Notes: generated by a model from the sequence alone, not told the origin. A DNA stretch of 64,000 nucleotides from Pocillopora verrucosa (GCF_036669915.1 NC_089318.1:22900725-22964724); one strand, 5' to 3'. Positions 45,015 through 58,457 are shown, counted from the first letter of the stretch. Made by a program: numbers and translations.

Positions 45015-46421
45015 TCAGCAAATCTTGTACCCTCAGTGAAGCTGACGTCTTTGAAGACCATCATCTTTGCATCTACCGTATGAAACAGAACATTTCGTTT
45101 GATATAACCGAATTTTTTTTTTAGCAAAGCAAGTAATAGTGTTAAGGATTTCTCTTTAGCATTCAGGCATGTTTGTCACTGAGATGTTAGGACTAATTTT
45201 CGTGAGAGGCCCTCTATTGTCTACACAGCCTGAGCAATAAGTTTTTACAACTGGGATGAGTCAGTAACTTTTGAATAATCTAACGAAAAGGTTATCATTG
45301 TGATTTATGAACCAGAATGGTTCATCAGCCTTCTCACAAAGAAAAATAACCGATATCTAGGAATTTAGGATGAAATATTTTTTCCAGAGGTTTTCCAGTA
45401 TACGTTTTTTCATTCTGTAAGCGAGATGCCTTGAAATATTAGACTTTTTAAGGCTGGAACGAACTTTGGAATCGATTCGTCGAAAAAATGCATGGTTCGT
45501 TAGTTTAGCTAGTCATTGTAGAATTTTAGAATACTTTAGAAGTTAACCCCATCTACATATGAATCATGGGGCCAGCGATGCAACTGGACAATTCAATTAT
45601 CAAGTACTTATTTTGTTCAACAGGTCACTCGACCATTCTGTTTTTATTGTAATGAGTCAGATTGGAGTTTCCGGTACCTAAAAGCTAGTTAATTTTTTAC
45701 CTCATTGTAGGACTAGTTACAATAAGGAAGCTGAGCCCAGCTATATATCGAACAAGGGGGCCAGAAATTCAATCATAGTATTCTGTTATCAAACACAGAT
45801 TTTGTTGAATGGGTCACTGGACCATTCGTTTTAATTGTCATCGGTTACATTTTAATTTTTTGTATCATAAATAAAAGCACATGTTACCCGGACATAAAGT
45901 TTTAGTTTTTGTCATTAATTTCGCTCTGTAGTCGAGCTAATTTTAACGAAGCCGTGTATTTCGTCGGGTCTTTACCAACTCAAATGCTAAGAAGAAAAAA
46001 CAGGGCTGCATTATTTTATTGTTCAAATGAAACCTATGTTACAAGTGAGAATGACTTTTGACATTGTAAACAACACTTGATACCAAAGCCGTTTTCAACA
46101 TGTTTATGCGAATGCACATGCAATCCGACTTCACGTGATCAGCAACACAAGACCAACCGGAATTAGTACTGTATCATTACATCCTTGAATCTGTGAAATT
46201 GTGGGACAAAAGTCTGACCTGACTTCCATTCATCCGAACCGTGTTGTTTGAATCGTTTACGTGATATTTCAAAAGTTTGTCTCTGTTATACCGCAGGGGT
46301 TTTCATTATTGTAAAAGCGAAATTTCGGTGAACAAAACTCTTTGAAAATGTCATGCATCTTTATCTACCGACGCGACTGTATTGCCTTAGTCTCCACCTT
46401 GACCAAAAGTTGCAAGTTTCG
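45015..46421. other. Intergenic region downstream of TPR-CHAT gene B
   Basis: No gene seen; counterpart of 12,899-14,324 with scattered small indels. Confidence 0.5.
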
Positions 46422-46886
46422 TCAGTTGAGCCGTTTTTGCTTTGCATCACTGTAAAGAGCGTTATTTGCCAACTGAAATACTTTATCAGCGTGTTTCTTG
46501 CAGCCTTCGTCACAATCACTTGGTATGTTAATGGCAATGTTCACCTGATGATGGCTTTCCTGTCGCTGCGCGGTAATTTTCACCTTTTGATAATTCACTC
46601 CAAACGAAGGGATGCCGCTGTTTTGAAACCCTAGATTTAATCCAAAGCTTTCTGATTTGCTTGTTCGACTGCTTTTTACGGTCTCCACATCTTGCGCTAT
46701 TGTCATGACCAAATCTTTTTTCTGTGTACGAGTTTGTCCTGGATTGTAGATAACTTGCTTCGTTTCAGGATCAAACATTGCAGGAACAAGCTCACAAGCT
46801 ACCATTGGAACCCTTCCATGTGTAAACACGTATAGAAGAAGAACAATTTTGAACCAGCAAAACTCACAAAGCGAAACAGAAGCCAT
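46422..46886 (-). CDS. Small secreted protein 1 (unit B)
   Basis: 154 residues, the same length as the unit A copy at 14325-14789. The signal peptide core is FKIVLLLYVFTHG. By eye there are eight residue changes within positions 7-30 but only about five across the remaining 124. The leader acceptor (TTTCATTTTTCAG) just upstream of the ATG is conserved. Function unknown. Confidence 0.75.
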   Translation of the reverse strand: MASVSLCEFCWFKIVLLLYVFTHGRVPMVACELVPAMFDPETKQVIYNPGQTRTQKKDLVMTIAQDVETVKSSRTSKSESFGLNLGFQNSGIPSFGVNYQKVKITAQRQESHHQVNIAINIPSDCDEGCKKHADKVFQLANNALYSDAKQKRLN

Positions 46887-47647
46887 TGCTGCGAATTTGT
46901 TGTGGCAGTGAGATCTGAAAAATGAAAGTAATTTACATAAGATCTGTTGCGTTACCTTGATAAACCGGAAACGGCTCTTCAGGGAAGCTTCCCAGAATAA
47001 GGAAAAACAAGAGAACACCGCCTTCATGTATGCTATGCATAGGATAAAAACCTATTTCTTTGCGCTCAAACCCATTGCAGATCAAGGCAAGAATGAGTCC
47101 CGGAGATGCCAGGGAAACTCTTCCTTGATTTATAGACACAGAATACGGACGGTTTCCAACCGGAAAGGGGAAATTGTCAGGAAAGTGCTTGAACAGCGTG
47201 AATACAGAATCAAAGCAATTCATGGAATCTACGTTATACTTGCTGCGTGACCTTTGATAAACGAGAAGCTTAGTAATAGGCTCGATCGGTACGGGTTTTT
47301 TCCCAGAAATAACACAAAGTGTTTAACCCCACAAACCAGTTCTTGCTTATCTTTTCTTTCGAATAAAACTTAGTTGAAAAAAACTTGCATGATGCCTGTG
47401 AGATTCGTCCTTGTAAATAATTTAACAGAAAGAGAATGATTTGAAACTAGAAATAATCAGCGAGGGAAAGCAATTCGTGGAGTTTACGTAATATCTGTTG
47501 CGTGACCTTCGTTACAAAAAACCGGAAGCTGAGTCATTTCCACCCGACGGGAATTTTCCATGAAGTAAGAGAATAAAAGTTCAATGATTAACATTTTCTT
47601 CGAATAAAAAACTCTCTCCTGATCTACTGAGTCACATTTACTGCAAG

Positions 47648-48094
47648 ATGAGGAAATCTACCTGGGTTCTATTCACGATCGTCTGTTTTATTTTGATCGT
47701 TTGTGCACCAGACGAGAGTTCCGGTTTCGTTCGCAGGGCTCTAAAGAAGGTAGAAAAAGCTGTAAGAAAAGTCGTCTTCAAACCAGTGAAAAAGGTCTTG
47801 AAGGAGGTGGTGGAAAAACCAGTTAAGTCTGCGTTAAGAGCCGTAGGACTCAAGAAGGTTCGCAAGACATACAGAGAATTCCAAAAAGAGGTAGTCCATT
47901 CTCAGGTGACTTTCAATGAAGATTCCTACCAAGTTAAGAAAATCAACCCTTGCCCTGACGGACATCATAACATTGTGAAAACAGAGCAGCCAGTTGAGAT
48001 TCACTTTGAAGGCAATGTGGTAGTGATACAGGACAGTTATTGCCGAAAATGTGGACAGCATTTCTTCCACACAAAATATAAGGATGAGCTTTAA
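47648..48094 (+). CDS. Small cationic secretory protein 2 with KDEL (unit B)
   Basis: 148 residues, the same layout as 15417-15863: signal peptide, basic helix-prone residues 27-78, CPDGHH, then CRKCG (a second Cys gained where A has Tyr) and terminal KDEL. By eye the copies differ at about 11 amino-acid-changing and 5 silent bases, close to neutral proportions. Length, basic segment and KDEL are nevertheless preserved. Divergent from secreted gene 1. Confidence 0.8.
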   Translation: MRKSTWVLFTIVCFILIVCAPDESSGFVRRALKKVEKAVRKVVFKPVKKVLKEVVEKPVKSALRAVGLKKVRKTYREFQKEVVHSQVTFNEDSYQVKKINPCPDGHHNIVKTEQPVEIHFEGNVVVIQDSYCRKCGQHFFHTKYKDEL

Positions 48095-48723
48095 AACGCA
48101 AGACTGAACTTTTAACTAGCGGGACATTCGTCTGTAAATCTAGAATGAAATGTTTGTTATTTCGTTACCTCCGAAGAGCTGCAAATTGTTCGCTGAGTGT
48201 CGTTTAGAAATAAATAGCAACCTCTGTTGGTTAAAAATACATTAATTCAAATTCTTTTATTTTTTTTCTGACAACTCGTACTTGCGATTAACTAGAATTT
48301 GAATAAATTCTAGTTCGTTAACTTTCTTGTATAATAATGAGTGACCTCGGATCGTTCAGATGTCATGGACTTTTTTTATCATACTTAATATAGGAGCCTT
48401 TGCGTCCACAATTCTTTCTTTTTTCCTGGAAAAACTCTAAGAACATCGCTCGTGTATCGTTCGATGTACTATTAATGAAGATTGTGTAACTCCTAAGTTT
48501 ATAACTTCACAGTAGCCTGCAAATTGTCCCCCATTGTCTCTGTACAAGCCAAGTGAGGCACACAGTTAGAATAATCAACCTAGCTATAACGTTTTTGTCT
48601 CCTATCGCAAATTTCCAGTTTTTTTAAAAAAAAGCCGCAATGCAATGTCCTCAAATGAGAATTCATGTACACTACTGATCAATGGTCTGGAATATTTCGT
48701 TATAGTTCTACGCTCAGCCTGAC
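48095..48723. other. Convergent spacer, unit B
   Basis: No gene seen; counterpart of 15,864-16,487. Confidence 0.5.
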
Positions 48724-49108
48724 TCAGGTCAGCTGTTGGTATTGAGAAGCGATGGCCTGTGTAAGGAGCGGTTGTAATACAGGACTTAGTGCAGTAACTT
48801 GTTTGAGTTGATCGAGCGTCATAAAAACCATTCCTGTCGCCATTCCACATTTCGAACAAACTGTTACGGCACTTTTGATTGACAGCCGTTTAGATATCTC
48901 TACTGCCCCACGGTCTTTGCTTGAAGAAACAGTTATTCCAAGAAGTCTGCTTTTTTTCACTGTGATCCATTTGACGCAAATGTGCAGAAATTGTCGCGAC
49001 GCCGAATCCCTCATCGCGGAAGTCATGTCGATGACTCGGGCAGCTGTATGTCGTCTCCAGAACAAGAAGAAGAAGAAAGAATTTGCGTAGCACTTGATTT
49101 CCAATCAT
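48724..49108 (-). pseudogene. Small secreted protein 3, frameshifted copy (unit B)
   Basis: The signal peptide and first mature residues (VLRKFFLLLLVLETT, CPSHRH) are read from 49108. A net 2-base loss relative to unit A near 48,970-48,985 moves the rest (VKWITVKKSRL...CSKCGMATG...) into another frame. Otherwise closely similar to 16488-16874. Here the second motif reads CSKCG. Confidence 0.75.
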
Positions 49109-50170
49109 GATTACTTGTTAGTCGAAAACCCTTTGCTATTCCGGAGCGGACCCGTTCCTGCCACGAAGTCGAGACAAGTCCTCTGGGACTTCATTGCCAT
49201 AGATAATGAACTACGGTCTTACGCAAACGAAAGGAAATCAGATAAGTAAGATGAACTAAAAGTAAAGTTCACCTAAAGGGAAATTTCTCGGAACGGTAAT
49301 CCTCCAATCATGTTTAGTTGATTGTGTTACTTATCTTCGCCTTCTGCGACCCCAGTCACTCGAGCGTTTTCCTGTCGAGTGTAGCATGCAGGGCCGTGGC
49401 TTTACCGCTGCATCGTGGTGCAAAGGGTCCATGAAAATGCGATCGGCCCCGTTCCTTTTCCGGTCAACGCGCGCAGGAGTAATTCTCAATAGCTGCAACC
49501 AGGTGTTAACCGGGAACCGCGAACAGTGTAGCTCTGCAAGAGTCGGCGGTCTCTCACGTGATTTTTCACTGTGATCCATTTGACGCAAATGTGCAGAAAT
49601 TGTCGCGACGCCGAATCCCTCTTCGCGGAAGCCATGTCGATGATTTGGGCAGCTGCATGTCGTCTCCAGAACAAGAAAAAGGAGAAAGAATTTGCGTAGC
49701 ACTTGATTTCCGATCATGATTATTAGTCAGTCGAAAACCTTTGCTATTCCGGAGCGGACCCGTTCCTGCCACGAAGTCGAGACAAGTCCTCTGGGACTTC
49801 ATTGCCATAGATAATGAACTACGGTCTTACGCAAACGAAAGGAAATCAGTTAAGTAAGGTGAAGTAAGAGTAAAGTTCACCTAAAGGGAAATTTCCTGGA
49901 ACGGTTGGTCTCCAATCATGTATAGTTGATTGTGTTACTTATCTTCGCCTGCTGCGACCCCAGTCACTTGAGTGTTTTCCTGTCGAGTGTAGCATGCAGG
50001 GCCGTGGCTTTACCGCTACATCGTTGTGCAAAGGGTCCATGAAAATGCGATCGGCCCCGTTCCTTTTCCGGTCAACGCGCGCAGGAGTAATTCTCAATAG
50101 CTGCAACCAGGTGTTAACCGGGAACCGCGAACAGTGTAGCTCTGCAAGAGTCGGCGGTCTCTCACGTACT
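48953..50170. repeat. 609-bp tandem duplication in unit B
   Basis: 48,953-49,561 and 49,562-50,170 are near-identical direct copies (offset 609). The second copy carries the first ~50 codons of secreted gene 3 again and the GC-richer flank with GGGAACCGCGAACAG. Unit A has this sequence once. Confidence 0.85.
49562..49717 (-). pseudogene. 5' fragment of secreted gene 3 (extra copy)
   Basis: Signal peptide and CPNHRH segment intact from the ATG at 49717, then the same 2-base loss as its neighbour and run-out into unrelated sequence at the duplication junction. No C-terminal half. Confidence 0.7.
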
Positions 50171-51023
50171 TGGCCCCCCCTCCCTCTCCTATTCCCCCCC
50201 CCCCCCCCACGCCAACCGAAAGAGAAAACGTCTGACTTCAGGTAAGTTACTCCAAATTCCCAAGAATTTTAGGGGCCCTGAATCTATAACTTCAAATCTA
50301 AATTTCTAACATGAAAAAAGTTATTCCCTTTCTTCTTTCTCCTGTTATTTTCTTTGTCATATTTTTTCAACAAATAACAATCAAACGTGTGTGGAAGGCG
50401 CACTAAAACTCAGATGAGTAGAAAACCAACGTAAGCTCAAGTGATCATGGTTAACGTGAGGTTGTCATCATTATTAACATCCCCTTCATCTGAAATTTTA
50501 AAAGAATCATACCATAACAACACAAAACTTAAGTTTCACCTTATTAGCTTTAAGCCTCTCTGTTTTCACAGCCAGCATAGCAGCACGTTGTTCCACCCTT
50601 TCAAAATCTTTTTTAAAACAGTTCTCTATTTCTTTCCTTGTTCCTCTTTTCATGATCACAGGTTTTTTCCACTGAATTTCTAGTCAGTTTATATCCATTT
50701 CACTCATTATGAGAAAAGAAGAAATACAGAGCTGACCAAAGTATATGTGCAGTAAATCATGGGTAACTTAACATTTTGGACAAAACCATTCGACTCGGAG
50801 ACCAGTTAGTCGGCCAGGAAAAGTTAACAATTAACCACAACTCAAACCTCAGGACAAATCATTTGATCGCCGATATTCAAGTGTTAGAAACTTAGGGTAG
50901 AAAAATTTATTGAAAACGGCCATATTAACTGGCAGTGTTCAAAAGCTTGATGTTATTGCAATCGACCTAAATTTCAGCGCAACATTTTTTTGTAATTTCA
51001 TTTTGTTTTGTTCTCCACTTTAG
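50171..51023. other. Upstream region of BCH gene, unit B
   Basis: Starts with a C-rich pyrimidine tract (50,173-50,212). Contains about 200 bp (near 50,270-50,490) not seen in unit A. No gene recognised. Confidence 0.4.
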
Positions 51024-54000
51024 ATGTAGTTTTCAAACACGAGACCTGGTGCTTCCGAGAAACTTTCCTTTCCAGTTGCCACAACTGATGCAGGACAAGA
51101 ACCTCGTCAGCAAACGTCACCTGCTGTGGAAGAGAAAACAGTACAAAGCGAAAAGACAACTGAAAATTCTGTTCCAATGGGTTCTTCTCTAAACTCAGTC
51201 GAAGAAACCAAACTTGCTCGCCCGTACTCAGCATTGGATGGGGAAGCTTTGATGGAGATATCAAGTAAAGATACATGTTTAAAAGAATGTGGGGATGGAA
51301 TAACGCATTCTGCCTCTCCCTACCGGAGAGAATCCCATGAACATGACCAAAGTCACTCTGCCTTGTCTTCAGGAGATTGCAAAAGACTTTTTGAAGATAT
51401 TTCAGGCGAGGAGCAGACGGTATTAACTGTAAACGAGATCGAAAAAGACATTAGCGCCTTAATGAACGAGGAGAATCAGCTAACTGGCAGGAATTCAACC
51501 TATGACACGCATGTATATATATGTTTTGAATATCTAGACGATCATTCATCTTTATCAATCCAGGCTCATCTAGAAAAGGCCAACGATAGCAGTGTTTTTT
51601 CTGGCTCTCAGAAAATGATGCCATGGTCAAGAAGAGTAGAAGATCCTCTCTGGAAAAATCGTCCGAGATGTCTGTGTTCGTATCGGTTGCCATGAGAATT
51701 ATTTCCGATACGCGAGCTGGGTGGATGAACCGAACGATGACACGATTAAACTTGATACCACTGCAATGCCCTGTAATGATGCATTATCGAACGAGAAGGT
51801 AAACTGACTCAAGATCCCCTTTCTTGTGGGATGCCTGCGAGGCATACCTCGTTGAAATTTTGGCGTTTTTTTCCCCTGGTAGACACCAATGGCGAAGTAG
51901 ACCAATGGGATTTCTAAGAGCACCATTGCTTACTTCCGGTCTCACAAATCAACGAAAACGATTTGAAAGAGCATTAATTTTATAGGATGATACAGATTTT
52001 TTTTTTCCGTTGAGAAAAATCCTTGTTTGAGTGCGCTTTAAAATCCCAAAAGATAATGCATTCTTTAACAACACTCCTGTGGTCTTTTGAAGACATAACT
52101 CGTCTATTTGTCTTTTGATAAAAATTGGCAATGGTAACAGAACCGAGTGGAGTTCAATTCGGTCTGTAAACATATCAGTGATTAACAAAATCGTACGTCC
52201 GCGAATTGGACTATGCGAAGTCCTGTTACAAATTAATCACAACTATGACAGAATTAATGAGAGAATACCAACTTTTCTCTTCACAGATCACAATCCCAGA
52301 AGGAAATGATAACAATTCGGAGAATGTTGACAAATTGTGTGCTGACGGAATGGCTTCCACAGTTCTCGAGTCAACCCATTCAAATACAGAAGAGCCTAGC
52401 ATGGAAACTTCCTCTTTCCAGACTGACCAATTGGAAGTGGCGTCTGTAAATGCATCATATGATGCACAGAGGACTCAAAAGATGCCAGTCAAAAGAGCGT
52501 CCCTGAGGCGTCGTCAGAAAAAATGGTTTGCTTTAAAGAAGAGGAGGAAATGATTAGCATTTGGAAGGAAGGAGAATGAAACTAACGGATCGAGGAAACC
52601 GCTGACCTTGGGAAAATCGACAGCTGAAGTTGCAAACCTTAACTTCAATCAAGGTAACTAATGTCGGGATATCTTTTGGTGAGAACCTTAAATGATGTGA
52701 ATGTGATTTAATTGCAATCAAAGCAATTGTTCGAAAATATAAGTCTGGTATATACCAGTCTGGTATCTAGTTGGTTTTTTTTCACCGCAGTCTATGACTG
52801 TATTGGAAAACTTGCGTCATCCTCTCAGTCTATAATATTCAGCACTGAAACCTTCGTGACTGGGTTATCCAAGTTTTCCTACGCCGCCGAGGATGTTAAC
52901 ATACAAGTATAAGGTTGGTTTATGCGTCATTGGCGTCAAGCTCTCTGTAATATTGCTCTTTTTTGCTTGATTGACGATATGCACCAAGCTTGGCAGCTTT
53001 TTTAATGGAGACGCGTCTGACAGAAACGCGCAAGCACAAAAGTTGTGATAGACTTTCACAGGGGACATGTAGGAAAAATTCCAACAGGAAGAATACTGGA
53101 GCGTTAAGTTTATCAACTATCTATCTTACTTGGAAACCGAGAAATCTTCTGAAGAAGTTAAACTTTATTACCAATTGTCAATTCCCTTACTTTTTCGTGT
53201 AAAAAACTGCTGTATTCACTTTTAGAGGGATCTACATTCGAAAACAGCGAAAATACACTTCAGAAGGAACGAAGGCAGATAGGAGACGAAGACAGGCTGT
53301 CATCTCTAAAAGGATTTATTTCCCTCAAAGGTAACAATCAATTGTGCAAACTTACGCTTTACTAAGGTCCTTTCTTTCAGAGGTCTCTACATCCGGGGAA
53401 TGAAGTTTTTGATGTGCAAGCTTTAAGAGCTTGTACATAAGAAAAGTTTCCTACCAGGCTTTGGACAGCTCACCATCCCCACCCCCCCCCCCCCCCCCCC
53501 ATCCCAAACTTTTTGTTCAGGTTTAGAGAGGATCGAAATCCGAAATCTACGCGGTGTTTACCACTATATATCAACATTCAAGTCTTATACTTTCGAAATT
53601 TCTTTTATCAGACGCAAGAACTAAAGATGGAGAAGATATAATCGTTGTGAATCCCTCGAAGATTCCCAGTAAAAGAGATTTCGCAGGGACGAAGGAATAC
53701 AATGAAATAATGGCCCGTCTGCTATTGTAAGTGTTTTAATTTTTCAATTTCGTCATTAATTCAATGGCGACTTACATAATGGATTTCAGAAGCATTCCCA
53801 GCTGATGACTCAAGGGTACGCAGATCTATCTTTGCGTGCAAATGACAGCCAATGAGAGAAAACACAGAGTTCTGTACAACTACATCATCAGATGATTTGG
53901 TTCAGTCTATCAACTGAGCTGATAATGTGAATTGGCCACCGTAGAGAGTTTGTAAGCTGAGCTTCGTTTAGAGTCTGTCGCTCATATAATACCCCTAACC

Positions 54001-56048
54001 GACGGTGCACCACAATTTCTTTCGATTTTTCCACCCTTACCCCCCCCCCCAACCCCGGCTTAATTCAGCTACGTCATCCCTCTATTAGCTGCATATCTTC
54101 TCTTGTATCGTCGTTCTTTGAGGTTTGAGGTAAAGGTATAATATACTGATTATCACATAATGAAAGTGATAACATTTACTTTGGTGTGGAGCTGCAAGCT
54201 CACGAATTTTGAAGCGATTTTCCGAGAGTTATCCGGGCCGGATCGGTTTAACCTCTTTTCGCTCAATATTTGGTTCAGAAAACTCGCGCTACTTTCTAAA
54301 ACAATCAGATGCGAAATTAAGACCAATCCCGTGACTCGGTCAGTCTATTTGACAGTGATTCAGGCAGTTTGCTTGTTTTCCCTTTGAGTTCTTACTTGTG
54401 GCTTTTACTGTTTTCATTTATTACGACTGGCCATTGTGGTTTCTTCAGTTTTGGTATTAAAAACTTAATAAAAAGGCTACTCTTAAATTATAACGAGATA
54501 TCAATCTCAACTTTTTAATCAGCTACTAAGATTCTTTACCAGCTCCCCTCGTGCTAAATCCTTTAAGCCTCCTTTTCAGGTTCGTTCAGGAATTCACTGA
54601 AGAGGAAGTGAAAAGCGAAAAGTTTGTGGTCGCAGTTCATGCTGTTACACAGACAAGAAGCAAACTGCGTTCCCGAAAATGGGCGACGGAATTTTACAAG
54701 CTATTGATGAATCGGTGAGATGTACGAGTAGAGAAAATGTGTATCGTTTAACTAAGAGAAAAATAATCATACAAACAGCCACATTCAAATAATCGTTGTG
54801 CTTTCCACCCTTGTGCACGTTATACCATCGTTTCTTCTCTTTGTCTCACGCAAAAAATTCAATTTGAGTCCGGTGGGAGAAGTAGCAAAGGTCTCACTTT
54901 GCGTCAATACAAAATCGTTTCCAGGTTTCCCTCTTGCCGAATCTAGTGAATCGCGCACTTTCCGACCACTGGTCGAATGAACGAGGACTCTAGGGACGAG
55001 ATCGGTTCAAGGTTTAGATCACGGGTTATAACATGATTTAATAAATTTAATGAGCTGATAAGACCGTGAGTTAAGACAGAACATATCGGTTTTTGGTCAT
55101 GTTGGCTTAATCACAGCGATTCCGTAAATATTTCTTTAACTTTGATTGTCTGCGGATTGAGAAAGTCCTGACTGTCTCTTCAAACATGTCAAAAAGTCTA
55201 CATGTCGAGCTTTGTAGTCAGTGTTATCTTTGTGTTCAGCCTTGCTCCCTGTATTATTTTTTGCAGATATCAAAACAGACTCGTCCGCTGTGTTTTCTTC
55301 AAACCATCTTTTAAACTGAGGGCTTTGGTAATACTTTCAAAGCCATTTTTCTCGTAAGTATTCTATCTCACAAAGGTACTGACAGAAAAGAGTATTCACA
55401 ACTTGATACGCTCAATGTGTTTCTTTCACGGCTTCCTGAATCCAAATTTAATATACAAACTTATACCTTTTTAGTGACTATTTGTATTTCAGCCGATTGA
55501 CCGACCGACCTAACGAAGAACGTCCGTCAGTCAGGTTGACCACTCAGGGTAAACAGGTTGAAGAACGTCTGACCCGCCGACTATTTGATGGACCGACCAA
55601 CCGAAACACGTTGACTAACAAACTGACTGACTAAATATCACCGTAAAAATCTTGCCGAAAACTTTCTGGTTTTGTATTTGACTGATTGACTGACCACCTG
55701 ACACTTTTGAGTAACAAAAAAATTAACCGTATCCCCTCGCATAAAAGAATATCACAATGAAAAAAATTTCGAAAGATGAGTGGTTTCGTTGTTTATGTCA
55801 CAGAAACGACATGAGGGAAAAAATTGTTATCGTGAAGAGCAGGCTAAAATTTTCTAAGGCTCAAGGTAAGGATGCATGTAAATTTGACAACACTGCCCTC
55901 ATTAGTGTGTACTGAGGGCTTCTTTTCTGAGCACCGGTATTTCTACTGTGTGTAGTTTTGTACGCCGGTTGCATAACTGGTAAAAATTAATCACGTTCAA
56001 TTTTCATTTTTAGGTTTACCAGGCAGTGATTCAACCGAACAGACATAA
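51024..56048 (+). CDS. BNIP2/caytaxin-like BCH domain gene, unit B
   Basis: Same exon set as unit A: 52287-52653, 53226-53330, 53612-53726, 54580-54714, 55267-55353, 55804-55865, 56014-56048, preceded by the block 51024-51798. Phases agree at every junction. Three differences matter. The ATG corresponding to A's 17921 is followed at once by TAG, so either another start or an upstream exon joined just after it is used. The shared TGA interrupts the 52287-52653 exon. A ~7-bp insertion (near 53,573) shifts the longer form of exon four, while the acceptor at 53611 bypasses it in phase; this argues that the shorter exon is the real one in both copies. Confidence 0.5.
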
Positions 56049-58080
56049 TGAATAAGTCTAATTTCTTTCCTTTACTCCAGTGTTGCCTTAAGTAAGAATT
56101 ACTTGAAGAATTACTTGGAAAACAATATTACTGAATACTGCAACAAAGATGGATACTTTCTCTCTTTTGACATCGTTTAACACCAAATAAAGAAATACTT
56201 TGTTTAATTTTACCCTTCACCATTATTCGTTTAACGTTTTCCAACATGTCCAAGTTCTTCTTGTTTCCGTTTTCTATCAGCATATTTCCTACACCTTCTT
56301 TTTCTTTATGTTATTTTCATTTCTCTCTAATTTACAATAAATGGCACTTTGTTCTGTGGCCGCTGAAATGCAAATCTCCACGTCTTTCACAGAAAAATAA
56401 AATTGGGCAAATCGCATGGTTAGAGACTTGCTTTATGAAGCTTAGATATTAGAGGATTTGTTCCGGTGTTGGTATTATTAAGTTTCCATGCACACCTTCC
56501 TTCCTTTTTATCCTCTGTTTCTGCCTGTTCAGCATTTTCCAAGGCCGTAACTTGCAGAAACAGCGTCCAGAATAATCTCAGAGTTTCGGAATTGTACGCT
56601 AGGCAACAGGATCAGTCACGATGGTGTAGTTTTATTACTCTTTGTAAGAGTGATCTTTGGCCAAATTAGAAGTTCTTGATGGACGCGTACAGAATAACAT
56701 TGATAGCTAGAGAAATGTGGAACTGTTTCAGTCGAATGCACTGATGGGTGGATTCTTCTCCTTTGGCAGCTGCTCTTGTTATTCATTAGTAATAGTCGAA
56801 TGTGACCACCATTTTTATTTAAAAAATGTTAAAACCAATCACGATTTAGACGTCCCTTTTTTTCCGGAAAGTCCTGGCACATGACGATAATGTTATGCTT
56901 AACTTTGTTCGAGTCATTTTAGCTCGGCATGATCCACGCTTAATTTCCAAGTACTACTTTACTGAAAACCTTTGGTAATAATTTTGCTACACGGCCGACA
57001 GAAACCCAATTGACAACTTTTTTTTGTCGATAATGATCAACGCATTACATCCATCTCGCAAATAAATGAGCTAAGTTCGAAGTTCGTCATCTTAATTCTA
57101 ACGATAAGTTTTCAGTGCGAAGGGGAAAATTTTATTCGTCAGGATTCTACATTTAGTTTCGCAAACTTTGTTAAAAATTCTTTCTCTAAACTGGCATCTC
57201 CAATCCTGGCTTCGTTGAAGCTGTTAACTCTCGATGAATGTGCTTTAGAATGTCTTACAAACAAGTAGTGCTTCTTCATAAACTTTGCGACAGTGTCTGG
57301 AGGTAATGACAAGTATGAGTGTGAGTTACTGAACACTGATATGTTTAAACAACTAGATAAGTTTGCTGCAAGTAGAGATTTTCATCACTACAATAACAAG
57401 GTTAGTTCTAACTTTACTGTTGTGTCGTTGATTTTCAAGTAGTTCTTAATCGCATGCTGCCAAGGCTTAAATTCTCTGAAATACAAACCAAGATATCCAA
57501 CTAATGTTACGGTGAATTTAGCACTGTTCTAACATACCAAATATCTTCCTATTTATTTCATTTTAAACCAGTCGCGATATTTAAAGAAACACAAAGGTGA
57601 GTTTTTGGAAAGCAATTTCTTGATGAAAACCAACCATCGACACTCTCTTGGATTTTTAATATTAATTCTGACACAGTGAAACAATAGAGATATCTGCAAA
57701 TCATTTCTTTGTTTCGCCTCTAACAAGTACATATGTTTTGTACCAAGGACATGCGTCTTGCATCAATTTGATGATCAATTTTTTGGTTTCATTGATGAGA
57801 AGGCTCCAATTGAATTCGAGCCTTCTCATCAACAGCACGTATTGTTCAACTTCAAATTAAACCAAGAGAATACGAACTGATATTCTCTAGATAAAACCAT
57901 TACCGAGTGTAGTCAGAAGCACACAAAAACAAACTCAATAAACTAAATAAGAAAAAACTAAATAAGAAAATAACTCAAATTAAAAAGATGGAATATGAAA
58001 AATAAAACTAAACTCCTTCATGATGAATTGAGCTATGCTGGGCCATCAAAATTTTTGAATGGCTAATTTTGTTTTAACAG
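56049..58080. other. Spacer between BCH gene and lectin exon, unit B
   Basis: No gene supported; nearly identical to 22,914-24,946. Confidence 0.4.
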
Positions 58081-58385
58081 AGATGCCAACAACTTTTTCA
58101 ACAGGTCACTTTTTAATCTGCAGGGGTGAATCTGGCCAAATGAGATGCAAAAAAGAGGGAAAGATAAACATTCTGTCTGCAAACTATGGCAGGCTAGATT
58201 CTTGCACATTTCCTCACTGGATGACTATTGACACCAACTGCTGCACAGGGAATCCTCTTGCTCAAGTGCAGCAAATTTGCCAAAGAAATTTTACCTTTTA
58301 GCTGGAAGCAACCAATGTGTTTCTCGTAGATGGCCCATGCATGGGAACATATAAGTATCTATTTGTTGAATATCAATGTCAATGA
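58081..58385 (+). pseudogene. SUEL/Gal_Lectin domain exon with in-frame TAG (unit B)
   Basis: Counterpart of 24947-25251, with one visible residue change (MTID for MTTD) and the same TAG at 58299-58301. The C-terminal PC.GTYKYL part again follows in frame. Confidence 0.7.
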
Positions 58386-58457
58386 CACTTGACACTTGAC
58401 ACTCAGAAAATTTAAGGTAACTTAACCCTTAAAGTCTCAAAATCTGATTTTTAATTC

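Noticed and set aside
49331-49717. A 128-residue secreted protein starting with the gene 3 signal peptide
   Set aside because: Only the first ~50 codons are gene-derived; the rest is read-through across the duplication junction.
53472-53502. Poly-C tracts as regulatory elements (also 12,417; 43,979; 50,195; 54,037)
   Set aside because: Length differs freely between units and may partly be sequencing noise; no supporting structure.
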